Shown here: piece after piece, positions 1 through 7,855 of the stretch
Position numbering within the stretch: position 1 is the first letter of the stretch
Layout: each line of letters starts with the position of its first letter
Origin: Gudongella sp034006985
Lineage (GTDB): Bacteria; Bacillota; Clostridia; Tissierellales; Tissierellaceae
NCBI GenBank assembly: GCA_034006985.1
Contig: JAVERT010000001.1
Span: 257,700-321,699 of the forward strand
DNA length: 64,000 nucleotides
Direction of reading: 5' to 3'
Translations under genes and position numbers: made by a program
The notes under the pieces: generated by a model
What the model saw: the letters and a program-made list of their open reading frames with translations, nothing else
Database searches by the model: none
What the model was told of the DNA's origin: nothing

Positions 1-1604
1 ACATCAAAAGTCCCAAATGCACTCCCTCCAGTATCAATCAAATACTGAATACTATCCTTCTTAATAAGCATAGAATCTCCTTGTCCAATATCTATAAAGT
101 CTATCTCTAAGACACTGGGTTTAAATTCATCAATCGATATAACTAACAATAAAAATAGTAATGAAACAAATATAGTTTTTTTAATAGTTTTGCTTATCAA
201 TTGTAGCTTCTTTATCTTAAAAACGACCATCACTAATATATAGTAAACTATAATCTCTCCAATTTCTAGTGAGCTTAAATAAAAAGTTCTAATTGGTAGT
301 TTATACATATAATCTACTATCAAGCTTTGAACAGTCAAAAATAAATCTAATATAGGAACGAAAATATCGGTTGCTAAGTTCAAAAATCCCAGTATAAGAT
401 TGATTGTCGCTATTGGAAGTATTAAAATATTAGCTATAAACGTATATATTGGGAATTCGTTAAAATAGAAACTTTGGACAGGAAATATACCAATATTAAC
501 TGCCAAAACACTTAAAAATGAATCTGCAATATTTGATTTGTATGGATAAAAAAGCTCTTTTAATTTTGGTAGAATTAAACCTAATGACACTGTGGCAATA
601 TATGATAGTTGAAAACCAATACTAAATATCCAAAAAGGATTTATTGTTAGACTAATTATAAATGAAAAAGCTAAGATATTTAAAAAATCATACGGTTTAT
701 TCCAAAGCTTGCTCGCTATAATAGTAGTAAACATAATTAAAGCTCGAAGCGTGGATGGCGGAAAGCCTATTAAAAATCCGTATATCCAAAGAATAAGCAA
801 TGTAAGAAAAAAGTTGTATTTCCTTTTAAAACCAATTATAGAGAAAATAAAAATAAAAAACCCGGCAATTATTCCTATGTGCAGTCCCGAAATAGCTAAT
901 ATATGTGCTATTCCTAATTCCTTGTATTTGTCGTATTCTCCTTTATCTTGATTATTGTTAGCTCCAAGTATAAGCCCCTTAATTGTATTTGCGTTTTGTG
1001 TTTTAAGACCAGAAAATTGAGTCTCCACTCTGTTGTAAAAATATCTTTGTAATTCATATTTTAAGCTAACACTATAATCTAATCTTTCAATTGTTTTAAC
1101 ATTTCCAATAAGTTGAAATTCAATATTTTTTCCTAATAAGTATCTTCTATAATTAAAAAGTAAGGGATTTGTATTCTCACTAGGTATTTTTAGTTCTCCC
1201 TTTAAGCGTATACTTTGACCTAACTGAAAGTCAGTATTTTCATAAAAACTCAATAAAACCTTCTCGTCTACAATAGTAGCATCTACTAATTTTAAAGCAA
1301 ATCGGTATCTTGTCCCATTTTCATTTTTTTCTATCGAATCTACTACCCCACTAAAAGAAGCTTCTTTATTTACAAAATCATACAGACTTTTATTGTAGTT
1401 TGAATTTACATTTAATGCCCCTAACACTACCATCAGAAGAACCACATACACAAATATTCCCTTATTATTAACTGCTTCTCTATAAGAATATATGAGAATT
1501 AAAGTTAATAATGTTGATAAAAACATACTCTGAATATCCACATAGTAAGCTGCCAAAATTCCTATTCCAAATCCAATTGATAATGGCATTATAGGCCTTT
1601 TCAT
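1..1604 (-). CDS. comEC: ComEC/Rec2 DNA-uptake channel, 5' part (runs off the left edge)
   Basis: The minus-strand frame is open from an ATG at 1604 to the window edge. It translates to about 534 residues of a polytopic membrane protein. The start has a good Shine-Dalgarno (GAGGAGA) just upstream. Seen in order: two N-terminal membrane helices, a soluble OB-like DUF4131 region, the ComEC hallmark ISGLHIG followed by many hydrophobic helices, and near the edge DIGQGDSMLI and LIDTGG, which open the C-terminal metallo-beta-lactamase domain. In the family, ComEC forms the inner-membrane channel for single-stranded DNA during transformation. ComEA, its partner, lies about 12 kb away at 13112-13741; the prophage and the sel cluster lie between them. 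The 3' end is outside the window, so completeness cannot be judged. Confidence 0.93.
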   Translation of the reverse strand, partial: MKRPIMPLSIGFGIGILAAYYVDIQSMFLSTLLTLILIYSYREAVNNKGIFVYVVLLMVVLGALNVNSNYNKSLYDFVNKEASFSGVVDSIEKNENGTRYRFALKLVDATIVDEKVLLSFYENTDFQLGQSIRLKGELKIPSENTNPLLFNYRRYLLGKNIEFQLIGNVKTIERLDYSVSLKYELQRYFYNRVETQFSGLKTQNANTIKGLILGANNNQDKGEYDKYKELGIAHILAISGLHIGIIAGFFIFIFSIIGFKRKYNFFLTLLILWIYGFLIGFPPSTLRALIMFTTIIASKLWNKPYDFLNILAFSFIISLTINPFWIFSIGFQLSYIATVSLGLILPKLKELFYPYKSNIADSFLSVLAVNIGIFPVQSFYFNEFPIYTFIANILILPIATINLILGFLNLATDIFVPILDLFLTVQSLIVDYMYKLPIRTFYLSSLEIGEIIVYYILVMVVFKIKKLQLISKTIKKTIFVSLLFLLLVISIDEFKPSVLEIDFIDIGQGDSMLIKKDSIQYLIDTGGSAFGTFD

Positions 1605-1630
1605 TAATTCTCTCCTCAATACTTTATGTT

Positions 1631-1690
1631 TTGCTTTGAATGATATATAATTATTATAATTATAACATATTTATAGTCTCACAGAGACTA
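1631..1690 (+). promoter_or_regulatory. candidate promoter and leader hairpin of the AlaX gene
   Basis: TTGCTT (1631-1636) and TATAAT (1655-1660) are separated by 18 bp, pointing toward the AlaX gene. A short perfect hairpin (TAGTCTC/GAGACTA, 1674-1690) follows in the presumed leader. The gene's Shine-Dalgarno AGGTGG is at 1705-1710. The -35 match is modest. Confidence 0.45.
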
Positions 1691-1718
1691 AAATGATACT
1701 TAAAAGGTGGTGTAGCGC

Positions 1719-2909
1719 GTGACTAAAAAAATTTATTGGGAAAATCCGTACTTACATGAGTTTAAAGCTAAAGTTATCGATAAAAAACTAAAGGATAATA
1801 AATGGCATATAAAATTAGACAAAACTATTTTTTATCCTGATAATTCTGGAGGACAGCTAGGTGATTTTGGAACTATAAACGGACATGAAGTAATCAATAC
1901 TTACGAAGATGGGACTGATCTTGTTCATGTCATTGAAAAAGATATTTCTTCTCCTACTGTAGAACTAAAAATTGATTACAATAGGCGTTTTGATTTGATG
2001 CAGCAACATACTGGGCAACATTTACTCTCAGGAGTATTTTACAACTTATTAGCAGCAGATACCGTAGGGTTTCACTTAGGCGAAGAAATTGTCACTATAG
2101 ACATTGCAATTGGCGATTTGTCAAAGCAAGAAATAGATCGAGTAGAACTCTTATGCAATAAACTAATTCAATCTAATTTTAAAGTTAAATCCTATATTGT
2201 TGACAAAGATACAATTGGCTTACTTCCTATAAGGAAGTCTCCTACTACAGATGAAAACATTCGTATAATAGAGATTGATGATTATGATTTTTCACCTTGT
2301 GGTGGAACTCATCTAAATAATTTGGGTGAACTTGGTATTATAAAAATAAACAAATGGGAAAAATATAAGGGCAACAATAGGATAGAATTTATTTGTGGAA
2401 TGCGTGCCTTGAATGATTATATTATGAAAAGCGATATTGTTAAAAAAAGCTCCTTATTATTAAGTTCTAAGGATACTCTCTTATATGATAGAATCGAAAA
2501 AATTTATGATGATAAGCTGAAACTAGAAAAAAATTACAAAGAACTAAAAGAAAAACTATATTCTCTTTACAGCGATACCTTATACAGAGATTCAATAAAT
2601 ACACCTTATGGTAAACTCATAATTAATATATTTAAGGATTTAGATTTTAAAGAAATCAGTAAAATGTCGAATATAATAGCCAATAATTATGAAGATGTTA
2701 TACAACTTTATGGAATTAGAGATAATGACAATGCTCAATTTATTCTAAACAAGTCAAAAAATGTAGACCTAGATCTTCAAAAACTCTATAATCAAGTTTC
2801 CTCTTCTTATAAAACTAAAGGTGGAGGTAATACAAATACTGTACAGGGCTCCATACTAGAAGCTAATTTAGATAATATTATAACTTTATTTAAAGATTTA
2901 ATAATTTAA
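1719..2909 (+). CDS. AlaX-type alanyl-tRNA editing hydrolase with DHHA1 tail
   Basis: A 396-residue protein with a GTG start at 1719 behind AGGTGG. It resembles the AlaRS editing domain: an N-terminal beta-barrel with the FYPDNSGGQLGD motif near residues 38-50, zinc ligands His97 and His101 (HTGQH), and Cys194 and His198 (CGGTH). A coiled-coil stretch (about 245-285) leads to a C-terminal DHHA1-like domain ending in a GGG-rich loop near 368. Family members hydrolyse Ser or Gly mischarged on tRNA-Ala, in trans to AlaRS. All four expected metal ligands are present. It is a monocistronic plus-strand gene, read toward the selC remnant, with a hairpin terminator right after it. Confidence 0.9.
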   Translation: MTKKIYWENPYLHEFKAKVIDKKLKDNKWHIKLDKTIFYPDNSGGQLGDFGTINGHEVINTYEDGTDLVHVIEKDISSPTVELKIDYNRRFDLMQQHTGQHLLSGVFYNLLAADTVGFHLGEEIVTIDIAIGDLSKQEIDRVELLCNKLIQSNFKVKSYIVDKDTIGLLPIRKSPTTDENIRIIEIDDYDFSPCGGTHLNNLGELGIIKINKWEKYKGNNRIEFICGMRALNDYIMKSDIVKKSSLLLSSKDTLLYDRIEKIYDDKLKLEKNYKELKEKLYSLYSDTLYRDSINTPYGKLIINIFKDLDFKEISKMSNIIANNYEDVIQLYGIRDNDNAQFILNKSKNVDLDLQKLYNQVSSSYKTKGGGNTNTVQGSILEANLDNIITLFKDLII

Positions 2910-2922
2910 GTACATTAAAAAA

Positions 2923-2938
2923 AGCGCCCAAGGGCGCT
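2923..2938. terminator. terminator after the AlaX gene
   Basis: AGCGCCC-AA-GGGCGCT is a perfect 7-bp GC-rich stem. An A-run lies before it and a T-rich stretch after it, so it can act in both directions. Confidence 0.75.
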
Positions 2939-2941
2939 TAT

Positions 2942-3014
2942 TTACTTATTGGCGGGAGTATGTGGGAATCGAACCCACCTAGGAAGCTCTTACCCCCCCA
3001 CGCTGGTTTTGAAG
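2942..3014 (-). repeat. distal attachment site: 3' half of tRNA-Sec (selC fragment)
   Basis: This is the left copy of the 73-bp direct repeat. It contains the 3' anticodon strand, variable arm, T arm, acceptor 3' strand and CCA of selC. The 5' half is replaced by unrelated element sequence at 3015. It cannot fold as a tRNA and is best read as the distal att junction. Confidence 0.9.
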
Positions 3015-3108
3015 TGCGGCGATACCGTTTTTATACGTTAGGGTGTAGCCTTTTAACGTTGCAATTTAGCCATTTTAAATTTTATGACTTTGTTACATTC
3101 TGTTATAA

Positions 3109-3149
3109 TTGGCACGATTTGCACAAAATGGCACGCAAATTGGCTCGCG
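3109..3149. promoter_or_regulatory. probable integrase arm-type binding repeats
   Basis: Four closely spaced variants of one motif occur here: TGGCACGATT, TTGCACA, TGGCACGCAAA and TGGCTCGCG. The 9-mer GCACGCAAA recurs at 7776-7784, at the end of the integrase remnant just inside the other att site. Clusters of such repeats flanking the att core are typical of tyrosine-integrase arm sites. The functional role is inferred. Confidence 0.45.
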
Positions 3150-3194
3150 TTTTTCATATGAAAATATCACTCAACAATATTTGAGCACAAAAAA

Positions 3195-3215
3195 AGAGCC
3201 TAGTGATTAGGCTCT
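3195..3215. terminator. hairpin terminator inside the prophage
   Basis: AGAGCCTA-GTGAT-TAGGCTCT is a perfect 8-bp stem flanked by an A-run on the left and a T-rich tract (ATCTTTTT) on the right. It probably insulates the att region. Confidence 0.65.
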
Positions 3216-3403
3216 ATCTTTTTACGCAAATGGTTATTTCAAGCCTTTTTGATGACCTCATAGAATCAATTCTAAGATGTTTTTATTATATTTTAATAGT
3301 ATGATATGAGTAGATTTAGATATTTCTCTATGTAGGTATAATATATCCAGTTGTAGTCTACGGTTAATAACAAAAACAAACCTATTACCTTTCTACTCCC
3401 AAT
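3216..3403. other. prophage intergenic stretch without a gene
   Basis: AT-rich sequence between two terminators. No frame with a start and ribosome binding site, no RNA gene and no clear repeat was seen. Confidence 0.5.
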
Positions 3404-3427
3404 AAAAAGAGCTTCTAAGCTCTTTTT
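3404..3427. terminator. terminator after the cargo cassette
   Basis: AAAAAGAGCTT-CT-AAGCTCTTTTT is a perfect inverted repeat placed 6 bp after the stop of the 68-residue gene read leftward. It is symmetric, so it can work in both directions. Confidence 0.75.
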
Positions 3428-3433
3428 ATAAAA

Positions 3434-3640
3434 CTATAATTTGCATGCATCAATTTCAGATACATCTATTGACAAAATAGTTTCATTGGGCGATATCCTC
3501 TCGTTAACAGTTATTTCCTCTGATTTTTTTAAATCTACACCCTCAAAGTAATTGCTGACATTGGACGCACTAGCTGATGGGACGTACCCATAATATATCA
3601 TTAGTTCTTTATCTAAATCATTTATTGAACAATTATACAT
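3434..3640 (-). CDS. small acidic protein of unknown function (prophage cargo)
   Basis: 68 residues, with a clean GGAGG ribosome binding site before the ATG at 3640. No membrane segment or signal is visible. The composition is Ser/Glu/Asp-rich, with an N-terminal Asp/Glu/Tyr-rich stretch. I do not recognise the family. It starts 16 bp after the stop of the serine-protease-like gene and ends at a strong terminator, so it is the last gene of the cargo unit. A regulator, inhibitor or substrate of the neighbouring protease is possible, but that is conjecture from position only. Confidence 0.6.
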   Translation of the reverse strand: MYNCSINDLDKELMIYYGYVPSASASNVSNYFEGVDLKKSEEITVNERISPNETILSIDVSEIDACKL

Positions 3641-3656
3641 ATTTATACCTCCATTT

Positions 3657-4676
3657 TTAGGATTTTACCCATCCGATTGTTTTATCTTTAACATTGTAAT
3701 TAATCTGTCCATTTTGTGGATTTTGTGGATTTTTAGTTATTATTTTTTTTGATTCAAATGAGTATTTTATATCATAGGATTCAATTAATGCAACTATACC
3801 ATCTATAGTATTCACAGGCTTGGTCTCATCTATATACGCCTCTAATCCTTTAGCATCATGGAGTTTCATTTCTACTTTAATATCTTGATATAAATCAAGA
3901 ATCAAGTTTTCTAACTCTTCATCTGGGTATTTAATCAATTTGTCACTCAGAATCTTTTTAGCTTCTTGTCGAACTATTAAGTGCTTATGATTATACAGTT
4001 TCTCAGTTAAGTTCTCAATAATATTATTTATTAATACAATATCTTTTTCTGGATCTAAATGCATTTCTAAGAGCTTTCTGGCTAACGACCTAATTTGATT
4101 ATGACTCCTATAGATTGATCCTAAAGCAATTGGATTTACATTTTGAGATAGCATCTCAAAAGTTTTTAAAACACTTGCTTCTGACTTTAAATTCATTATA
4201 TTTTTTGATAATTCATAGTATCCTATTACGTCCTCTACACTTAAACCCAAAGTATTATTTTTTATATCAGGATTAGCTTTGTTAGCTGGCGGGTTAAATG
4301 GAGTAACTAACGTAGGATCAATGGGTCCTATATTCCCTAGTCTAGACATATAAATACTATTAGCTCCGAGCGCTATTAAAGTTGCTGCGCTGTTAGCATG
4401 AAAAGGTATTAAAACATTAAAGGTATCTGCATATTCTCTAATAAGATTTACAAATTTCCAGGGGACTAATGTATCTCCTCCGTGACTAAACAAGAATACA
4501 TCTATTTGATTTGTCTTTCCTATTTTTTCTAATACTTCAAATAACAAGGGATATATATCTGCTGCAATACTGCCATTGAACATTGGACTATCATTAGTTA
4601 CATAACAAATCACTTTCGATTGATTTTTCTTTTCAATTTTCTTGATTAATTCTTTTCTCTTGTTTGTATCTTCCAA
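3657..4676 (-). CDS. ClpP/SppA-fold serine protease-like protein (SDH proteinase family)
   Basis: About 339 residues. The N-terminal 200 residues look like the ClpP/crotonase-fold 'serine dehydrogenase proteinase' (SDH_sah) group. Visible are FSHGGDT (oxyanion-type glycine loop, near residue 67), then HANSAAT with the presumed nucleophile Ser near 98, then a conserved-looking SRLGNIGPIDP strand. The C-terminal third is helical and charged. There is no signal peptide or membrane segment, so a cytosolic protein is likely. Start: an ATG at 4682 sits only 1 nt after AAGGAGG, whereas a TTG at 4676 is 7 nt from it, so I prefer TTG. The gene lies in the prophage cargo unit between the lysis genes and the att site. 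Substrate and role are unknown; a lysogenic-conversion or defence function is a hypothesis. Confidence 0.7.
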   Translation of the reverse strand: MEDTNKRKELIKKIEKKNQSKVICYVTNDSPMFNGSIAADIYPLLFEVLEKIGKTNQIDVFLFSHGGDTLVPWKFVNLIREYADTFNVLIPFHANSAATLIALGANSIYMSRLGNIGPIDPTLVTPFNPPANKANPDIKNNTLGLSVEDVIGYYELSKNIMNLKSEASVLKTFEMLSQNVNPIALGSIYRSHNQIRSLARKLLEMHLDPEKDIVLINNIIENLTEKLYNHKHLIVRQEAKKILSDKLIKYPDEELENLILDLYQDIKVEMKLHDAKGLEAYIDETKPVNTIDGIVALIESYDIKYSFESKKIITKNPQNPQNGQINYNVKDKTIGWVKS

Positions 4677-4689
4677 AACCATTCCTCCT

Positions 4690-4725
4690 TATAATATGTT
4701 TATTAATATATAATATGTTTATTAA
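4690..4725. repeat. tandem 17-bp repeat upstream of the protease-like gene
   Basis: TATAATATGTTTATTAA occurs at 4690-4706 and again at 4709-4725, 19 bp apart. Both lie in the 75-bp gap directly before the protease-like gene. It could be a repressor operator or overlapping promoter elements. No function is proven. Confidence 0.6.
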
Positions 4726-4757
4726 ATTTTTTCTTAATAGATGAAGAAAATCCTTTT

Positions 4758-5414
4758 TTAATTTTTTTCTATATTTTTATTATACATTAATTTATAATAT
4801 TTACCACTTAATTCATTCCTAATTTCCTTGCAAAATTTATTATGACTACCTGTTACTTCGGTTTTTTTATTAATATCAGCAGATTTTACCTCGAAAATCC
4901 GCCCCTCAATCTCATCTATAAAATCTCCCATTACTTCGGAGTTCCTTCCACTACCATCTTTATGCCAAGCAAAATTCCAGTAATATGAAGATATTTTTTC
5001 TTCTAATCCTTTAATTGGATTATAAATATTGTTATATATGTATAATTTACTTTCCTTTTTGCAATCAAATATAAAGTCAATATTGTTATAGGCAGTCCCT
5101 AAATCAGGTAAGTCACTATTTATAAAATCTAAATACATATCAACTTTTTTATTAACTGTTAAGCTCTTATCCATTTTATTAATTTCTTTTATATGCTTAA
5201 ATGCATATAGATAGAATGTCTCTAAAGTTTCTTGTCTTTTCACTCGGTATTCGATTGTATATATTATAAAAGCTACGATTGAACTACTAAATATTCCGAC
5301 TAAAATATCATATAAAGATGAATCTACCACCGTATTCTTTATTACATAAGCAATGAATAATGCTAATAAGCTTATTAATGCGGTTATAATAACTGCATTC
5401 TTGTATACCTTCAC
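4758..5414 (-). CDS. two-helix membrane protein with cytosolic domain, unknown (prophage cargo)
   Basis: 218 residues, GTG start at 5414 with AAAGGAG upstream. Two hydrophobic helices (about residues 8-26 and 34-54) are joined by a short loop. A soluble, charged C-terminal domain of about 160 residues follows, with aromatic patches around 120-150 and no motif I recognise. The topology (short N-terminal hairpin anchor plus cytosolic domain) resembles membrane effectors or sensors in phage accessory loci, but the family is not assigned. It is the first gene of the cargo unit and is separated from the holin by a 156-bp gap. Confidence 0.6.
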   Translation of the reverse strand: MKVYKNAVIITALISLLALFIAYVIKNTVVDSSLYDILVGIFSSSIVAFIIYTIEYRVKRQETLETFYLYAFKHIKEINKMDKSLTVNKKVDMYLDFINSDLPDLGTAYNNIDFIFDCKKESKLYIYNNIYNPIKGLEEKISSYYWNFAWHKDGSGRNSEVMGDFIDEIEGRIFEVKSADINKKTEVTGSHNKFCKEIRNELSGKYYKLMYNKNIEKN

Positions 5415-5484
5415 CCGACAACACTCCTTTATTAAAGAATTATACCCTAATAATTTATTAAACCACCAAATAAATAAAGCCCCA

Positions 5485-5509
5485 AGAATTACCCCAGAAC
5501 CTTAATTCT
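5485..5509 (-). terminator. weak hairpin after the holin gene
   Basis: AGAATTA/TAATTCT form a 7-bp stem about 60 bp downstream of the holin stop. It is followed in the minus direction by GGGGC and a T-rich tract. It may separate the lysis genes from the cargo genes. Confidence 0.3.
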
Positions 5510-5570
5510 ATTCCAACCCTTCTTTAATATTTTAATACAATTATTCTATAACTCGTTTTTGTATTAGATT

Positions 5571-5858
5571 TTACTCCTTAACTGCAGCTTCTATCATTAT
5601 ATTGAGTTCATCTTCTGTAATCTTAAAACCTTTTTCGTTCATAAAGTTAATCACGAATTCTTTTCTTAACTTTCCAGTTGGATCCGTAACTTTGAAAATT
5701 TGTTCAGCTGCCAACACTCCTGCATTAACATAATCTAAAACCTCTGCACTTTTTTCAGCTGAATATTTTGCTCTTATCCAGGGCGCCACTATAACAGTTG
5801 CTATAGTTCCGAATAAAGCTATTACCGCTAATATGATTTGTACCATTCCATTATCCAC
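5571..5858 (-). CDS. phage holin, LLH family
   Basis: 95 residues. One N-terminal transmembrane helix (about 6-27) is followed by a short basic/alanine-rich helix and an acidic C-terminal helical region. This is the layout of LLH-type (Phage_holin_6_1) holins of Firmicutes phages. The start overlaps the preceding small membrane gene by 8 bp. In the family, holins form inner-membrane lesions that release the endolysin. Its partner amidase is frameshifted here, so the lysis module is not functional as a whole. Confidence 0.8.
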   Translation of the reverse strand: MDNGMVQIILAVIALFGTIATVIVAPWIRAKYSAEKSAEVLDYVNAGVLAAEQIFKVTDPTGKLRKEFVINFMNEKGFKITEDELNIMIEAAVKE

Positions 5859-6090
5859 TGATGTTGTCCTCCTTTTTCTTCTTTATACTTGCTAGACTCC
5901 ACAACTCAACAGTAGTGAAACTAAACCATGCGCCTACAAGTGTCATAGGCTCGTTACCTGTTTGCAAGAATAGCCACATAATCCCACAAGTGAAAATGAT
6001 ATTTAGCAAGATTACAAATATTACAATTTTCTTAGAGAAATTACTTTTCCTATTTCTATTGATGATTTTTAATAGTTCTTCCTCAGTCAT
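5851..6090 (-). CDS. small two-helix phage membrane protein
   Basis: 79 residues with a basic N terminus and two hydrophobic segments (about 23-43 and 49-66), ending in a lysine-rich tail. It is translationally coupled on both sides: it overlaps the amidase pseudogene end by 8 bp and the holin start by 8 bp. Its position and topology suggest an accessory holin or antiholin. I cannot name the family. Confidence 0.6.
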   Translation of the reverse strand: MTEEELLKIINRNRKSNFSKKIVIFVILLNIIFTCGIMWLFLQTGNEPMTLVGAWFSFTTVELWSLASIKKKKEDNISG

Positions 6091-6738
6091 TCCAAATCAC
6101 AACCTTTTTCTGAGCATCCCATCCTACTTTATAACCTAACCCTTCTCCTAATGTCCTTAATGGTATTTCTATCTTGTCAATAACTGCATAGCTTATACCT
6201 GATTTAATATATCCGTTGATTTGCCTGATATCTCCATTTATTGATATAGTCAATTTATCTTTTCCCATTCCTGCCTTAATCATATTGAGGAATCTATCCC
6301 AACCTTTGTCTAATGTTCGATGAGGACAATACTTTCCGCTAAAGTCTTGATGTTTCTTAACTTTATTAATTCCCCAGCCTTTTTCTTGTAACCCATTAGC
6401 TATGAACTTAGCAGCATTTTTTTCAGCATTATCAAATCTTGTACCGCCTGATTTAGAATAGAAATCTCTACTCCTATTCCTTTTCTATTACCTTCACCAC
6501 TTCCACCATCTCCAGCATGCCAAGCATTTCTATTTTCTTCTATGCCTTGTACTATTTCTTTATCATCAACCGCATAGTGGAATGATGTTTGACTATCGTT
6601 TGATATCATGTACTTAATCTCATTGCTAGCACTAGCATCATTAGCTGTGTTGTGTACAACATAACATTCAGCTTGCATAGTATAAGGTGACTTAAGTTTA
6701 TACTTACTGGCGGGTAGCATCATTTTTCTAGTATTCAT
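6083..6738 (-). pseudogene. N-acetylmuramoyl-L-alanine amidase (endolysin), frameshifted
   Basis: The first part (from ATG 6738) reads as an Amidase_2/PGRP-fold domain: CYVVHNTAND, HYAVDD and NAWHAGDG motifs, zinc-type histidines and GVEI. Near 6461 one base is missing relative to the expected GVEIC reading. The frame then shifts and stops at 6400. In the other frame the protein continues with NAEKNAAKF, the zinc-ligand region GKYCPHRTLDKGWD, and ends in a copper-amine-oxidase-N-like stalk domain (IPLRTLGEGLGYKVGWD) at 6083. The full-length product would be about 218 residues. A sequencing error is the alternative to true decay. Confidence 0.85.
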
Positions 6739-6957
6739 TTAATCACTCCTTCGAATATATGACACATCATTTTCTATTCCTGAAACTCTTTCTTCCATCT
6801 TAAACATTCTCTCCATCAACCCGTTGTGCTTATCCATTTTATTTTCAAGTTGCTCAATCCTATATATTGTCAATTTGCTGCTCATTAATATGCCACCACC
6901 TGTGCCAATGGTAGTTCCAAATAAGGCAATTAATGCAACTGTGATTTCTGTTGACAT
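6739..6957 (-). CDS. XhlA-like phage holin/hemolysin accessory protein
   Basis: 72 residues. An N-terminal glycine-rich transmembrane helix (about 5-26) is followed by an amphipathic coiled coil (RIEQLENKMDKHN ... EERVSGIENDV). This layout is typical of small XhlA-type proteins just upstream of endolysin genes in Firmicutes prophages. It ends directly at the amidase start (coordinates abut). A Shine-Dalgarno (GGAGGTGG) precedes the ATG. Confidence 0.75.
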   Translation of the reverse strand: MSTEITVALIALFGTTIGTGGGILMSSKLTIYRIEQLENKMDKHNGLMERMFKMEERVSGIENDVSYIRRSD

Positions 6958-6985
6958 CTTCCACCTCCAAAATTATGCATAAAAA

Positions 6986-7006
6986 AGAGAACCTATAAGG
7001 TTCTCT
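6986..7006. terminator. terminator after the small prophage gene
   Basis: AGAGAACCT-ATA-AGGTTCTCT is a 9-bp stem with a T-run on the minus strand (TTTTTTATGC). It overlaps the stop codon of the 73-residue gene. Confidence 0.7.
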
Positions 7007-7226
7007 ATCTTAATTCATTCATTCCTTTTTGGGTTATCTCATACCCAAATCCATTGCTTACTAAATATCCCTTTTCAACCATTTCCTCACACTGTTTTTT
7101 AGCTTCAACGTCCTTTTCTTCGCATGGGTATTGATGATTTATTTCATCCCCCAAAATATCATGCGTGAGACTTCCGCCATTACTTAGTTTTTTTAAGAAT
7201 ATCAACTGTTCTTTTGTAAACTCCAT
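7005..7226 (-). CDS. small winged-helix-like prophage protein, unknown
   Basis: 73 residues when started at the ATG at 7226, which follows AGGAGGGG by 5 nt. An upstream in-frame ATG at 7295 has no ribosome binding site. The sequence reads helix-rich, then EKGYLVSNGFGYEITQKG, which looks like the wing of a small winged-helix domain. A regulatory role is possible but unproven. It sits between the integrase remnant and the lysis genes and has its own terminator. Confidence 0.55.
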   Translation of the reverse strand: MEFTKEQLIFLKKLSNGGSLTHDILGDEINHQYPCEEKDVEAKKQCEEMVEKGYLVSNGFGYEITQKGMNELR

Positions 7227-7290
7227 AAAACCCCTCCTAATATGATATGAGTCTATTTTATCATAATAAAGAAAAAGAAGGGCATAAAAA

Positions 7291-7800
7291 TACAACCTTC
7301 TAGGTGTTTTTGATTATACTATCAATAGCGTTAAAATCTCAAAATCACTTTCATAAATAAAAGGATCAAGGGAATTAGGACAGACTAAAACTAAAAAAAC
7401 AAGAGTAGAATTTTATCTTGGAGAGCTTAACACATTATTAGAAAAACATTTAGAAAACGAAAGATTTAAAAAAGAAATGTTGGGAGTAAAAAATGATTTA
7501 ATCTTCACTTCCACTACAGGAAGTTACAAACCTAAAAGAACATTACAAGATTGGTTTAAGCGATTTATAGCAATGTATAACTTAAAGCCTCTTACCTATC
7601 ATGAATTAAGGCACACAAGCGCTACAATGCTATTAGCCAATGGAATCCCCCTTAAGAATGTTGCGGAGCGTATGGGCCATTCTAGAGCTTCAACAACTGC
7701 TAACATATATGCTCATGCAATACCTCGTTTCGATAAGGATGCAAGCAATGTCTTTGGTGAGATTTTGAAAAGTTGCACGCAAACTGAAAACTTAGGTTGA
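7291..7800 (+). pseudogene. tyrosine integrase, C-terminal remnant with internal stop
   Basis: The reading frame resembles a phage integrase catalytic domain from about 7291. It contains a TAA at 7354 and continues to 7800. Catalytic box II is intact: HELRH (His-x-x-Arg), GHSR and the nucleophile Tyr in NIYAH. The N-terminal arm/core-binding domains and the first catalytic Arg are missing. From the first downstream ATG (7477) only 107 residues could be made, so it is inactive. It lies beside the intact selC, as expected for the integrase of this element. Confidence 0.88.
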
Positions 7801-7823
7801 TTAAGTAAAAAAGGACATAAAAA

Positions 7824-7851
7824 AAGGGCTGTAGAAAACTCTACAGCCCTT
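7824..7851. terminator. terminator between the integrase remnant and selC
   Basis: AAGGGCTGTAG-AAAACT-CTACAGCCCTT is an 11-bp perfect stem with a preceding A-run (a T-run on the minus strand). It serves selC transcription and/or the integrase. Confidence 0.8.
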
Positions 7852-7855
7852 GATA

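Noticed and set aside
2942..3014. A second functional tRNA-Sec gene
   Set aside because: Only the 3' half is present. The 5' strand of the anticodon stem, D arm and acceptor 5' strand are missing.
2960..3184. Plus-strand open frame of 74 codons over the left att site
   Set aside because: It lies antisense to the selC fragment and through the arm-site repeats. No ribosome binding site and no protein-like composition.
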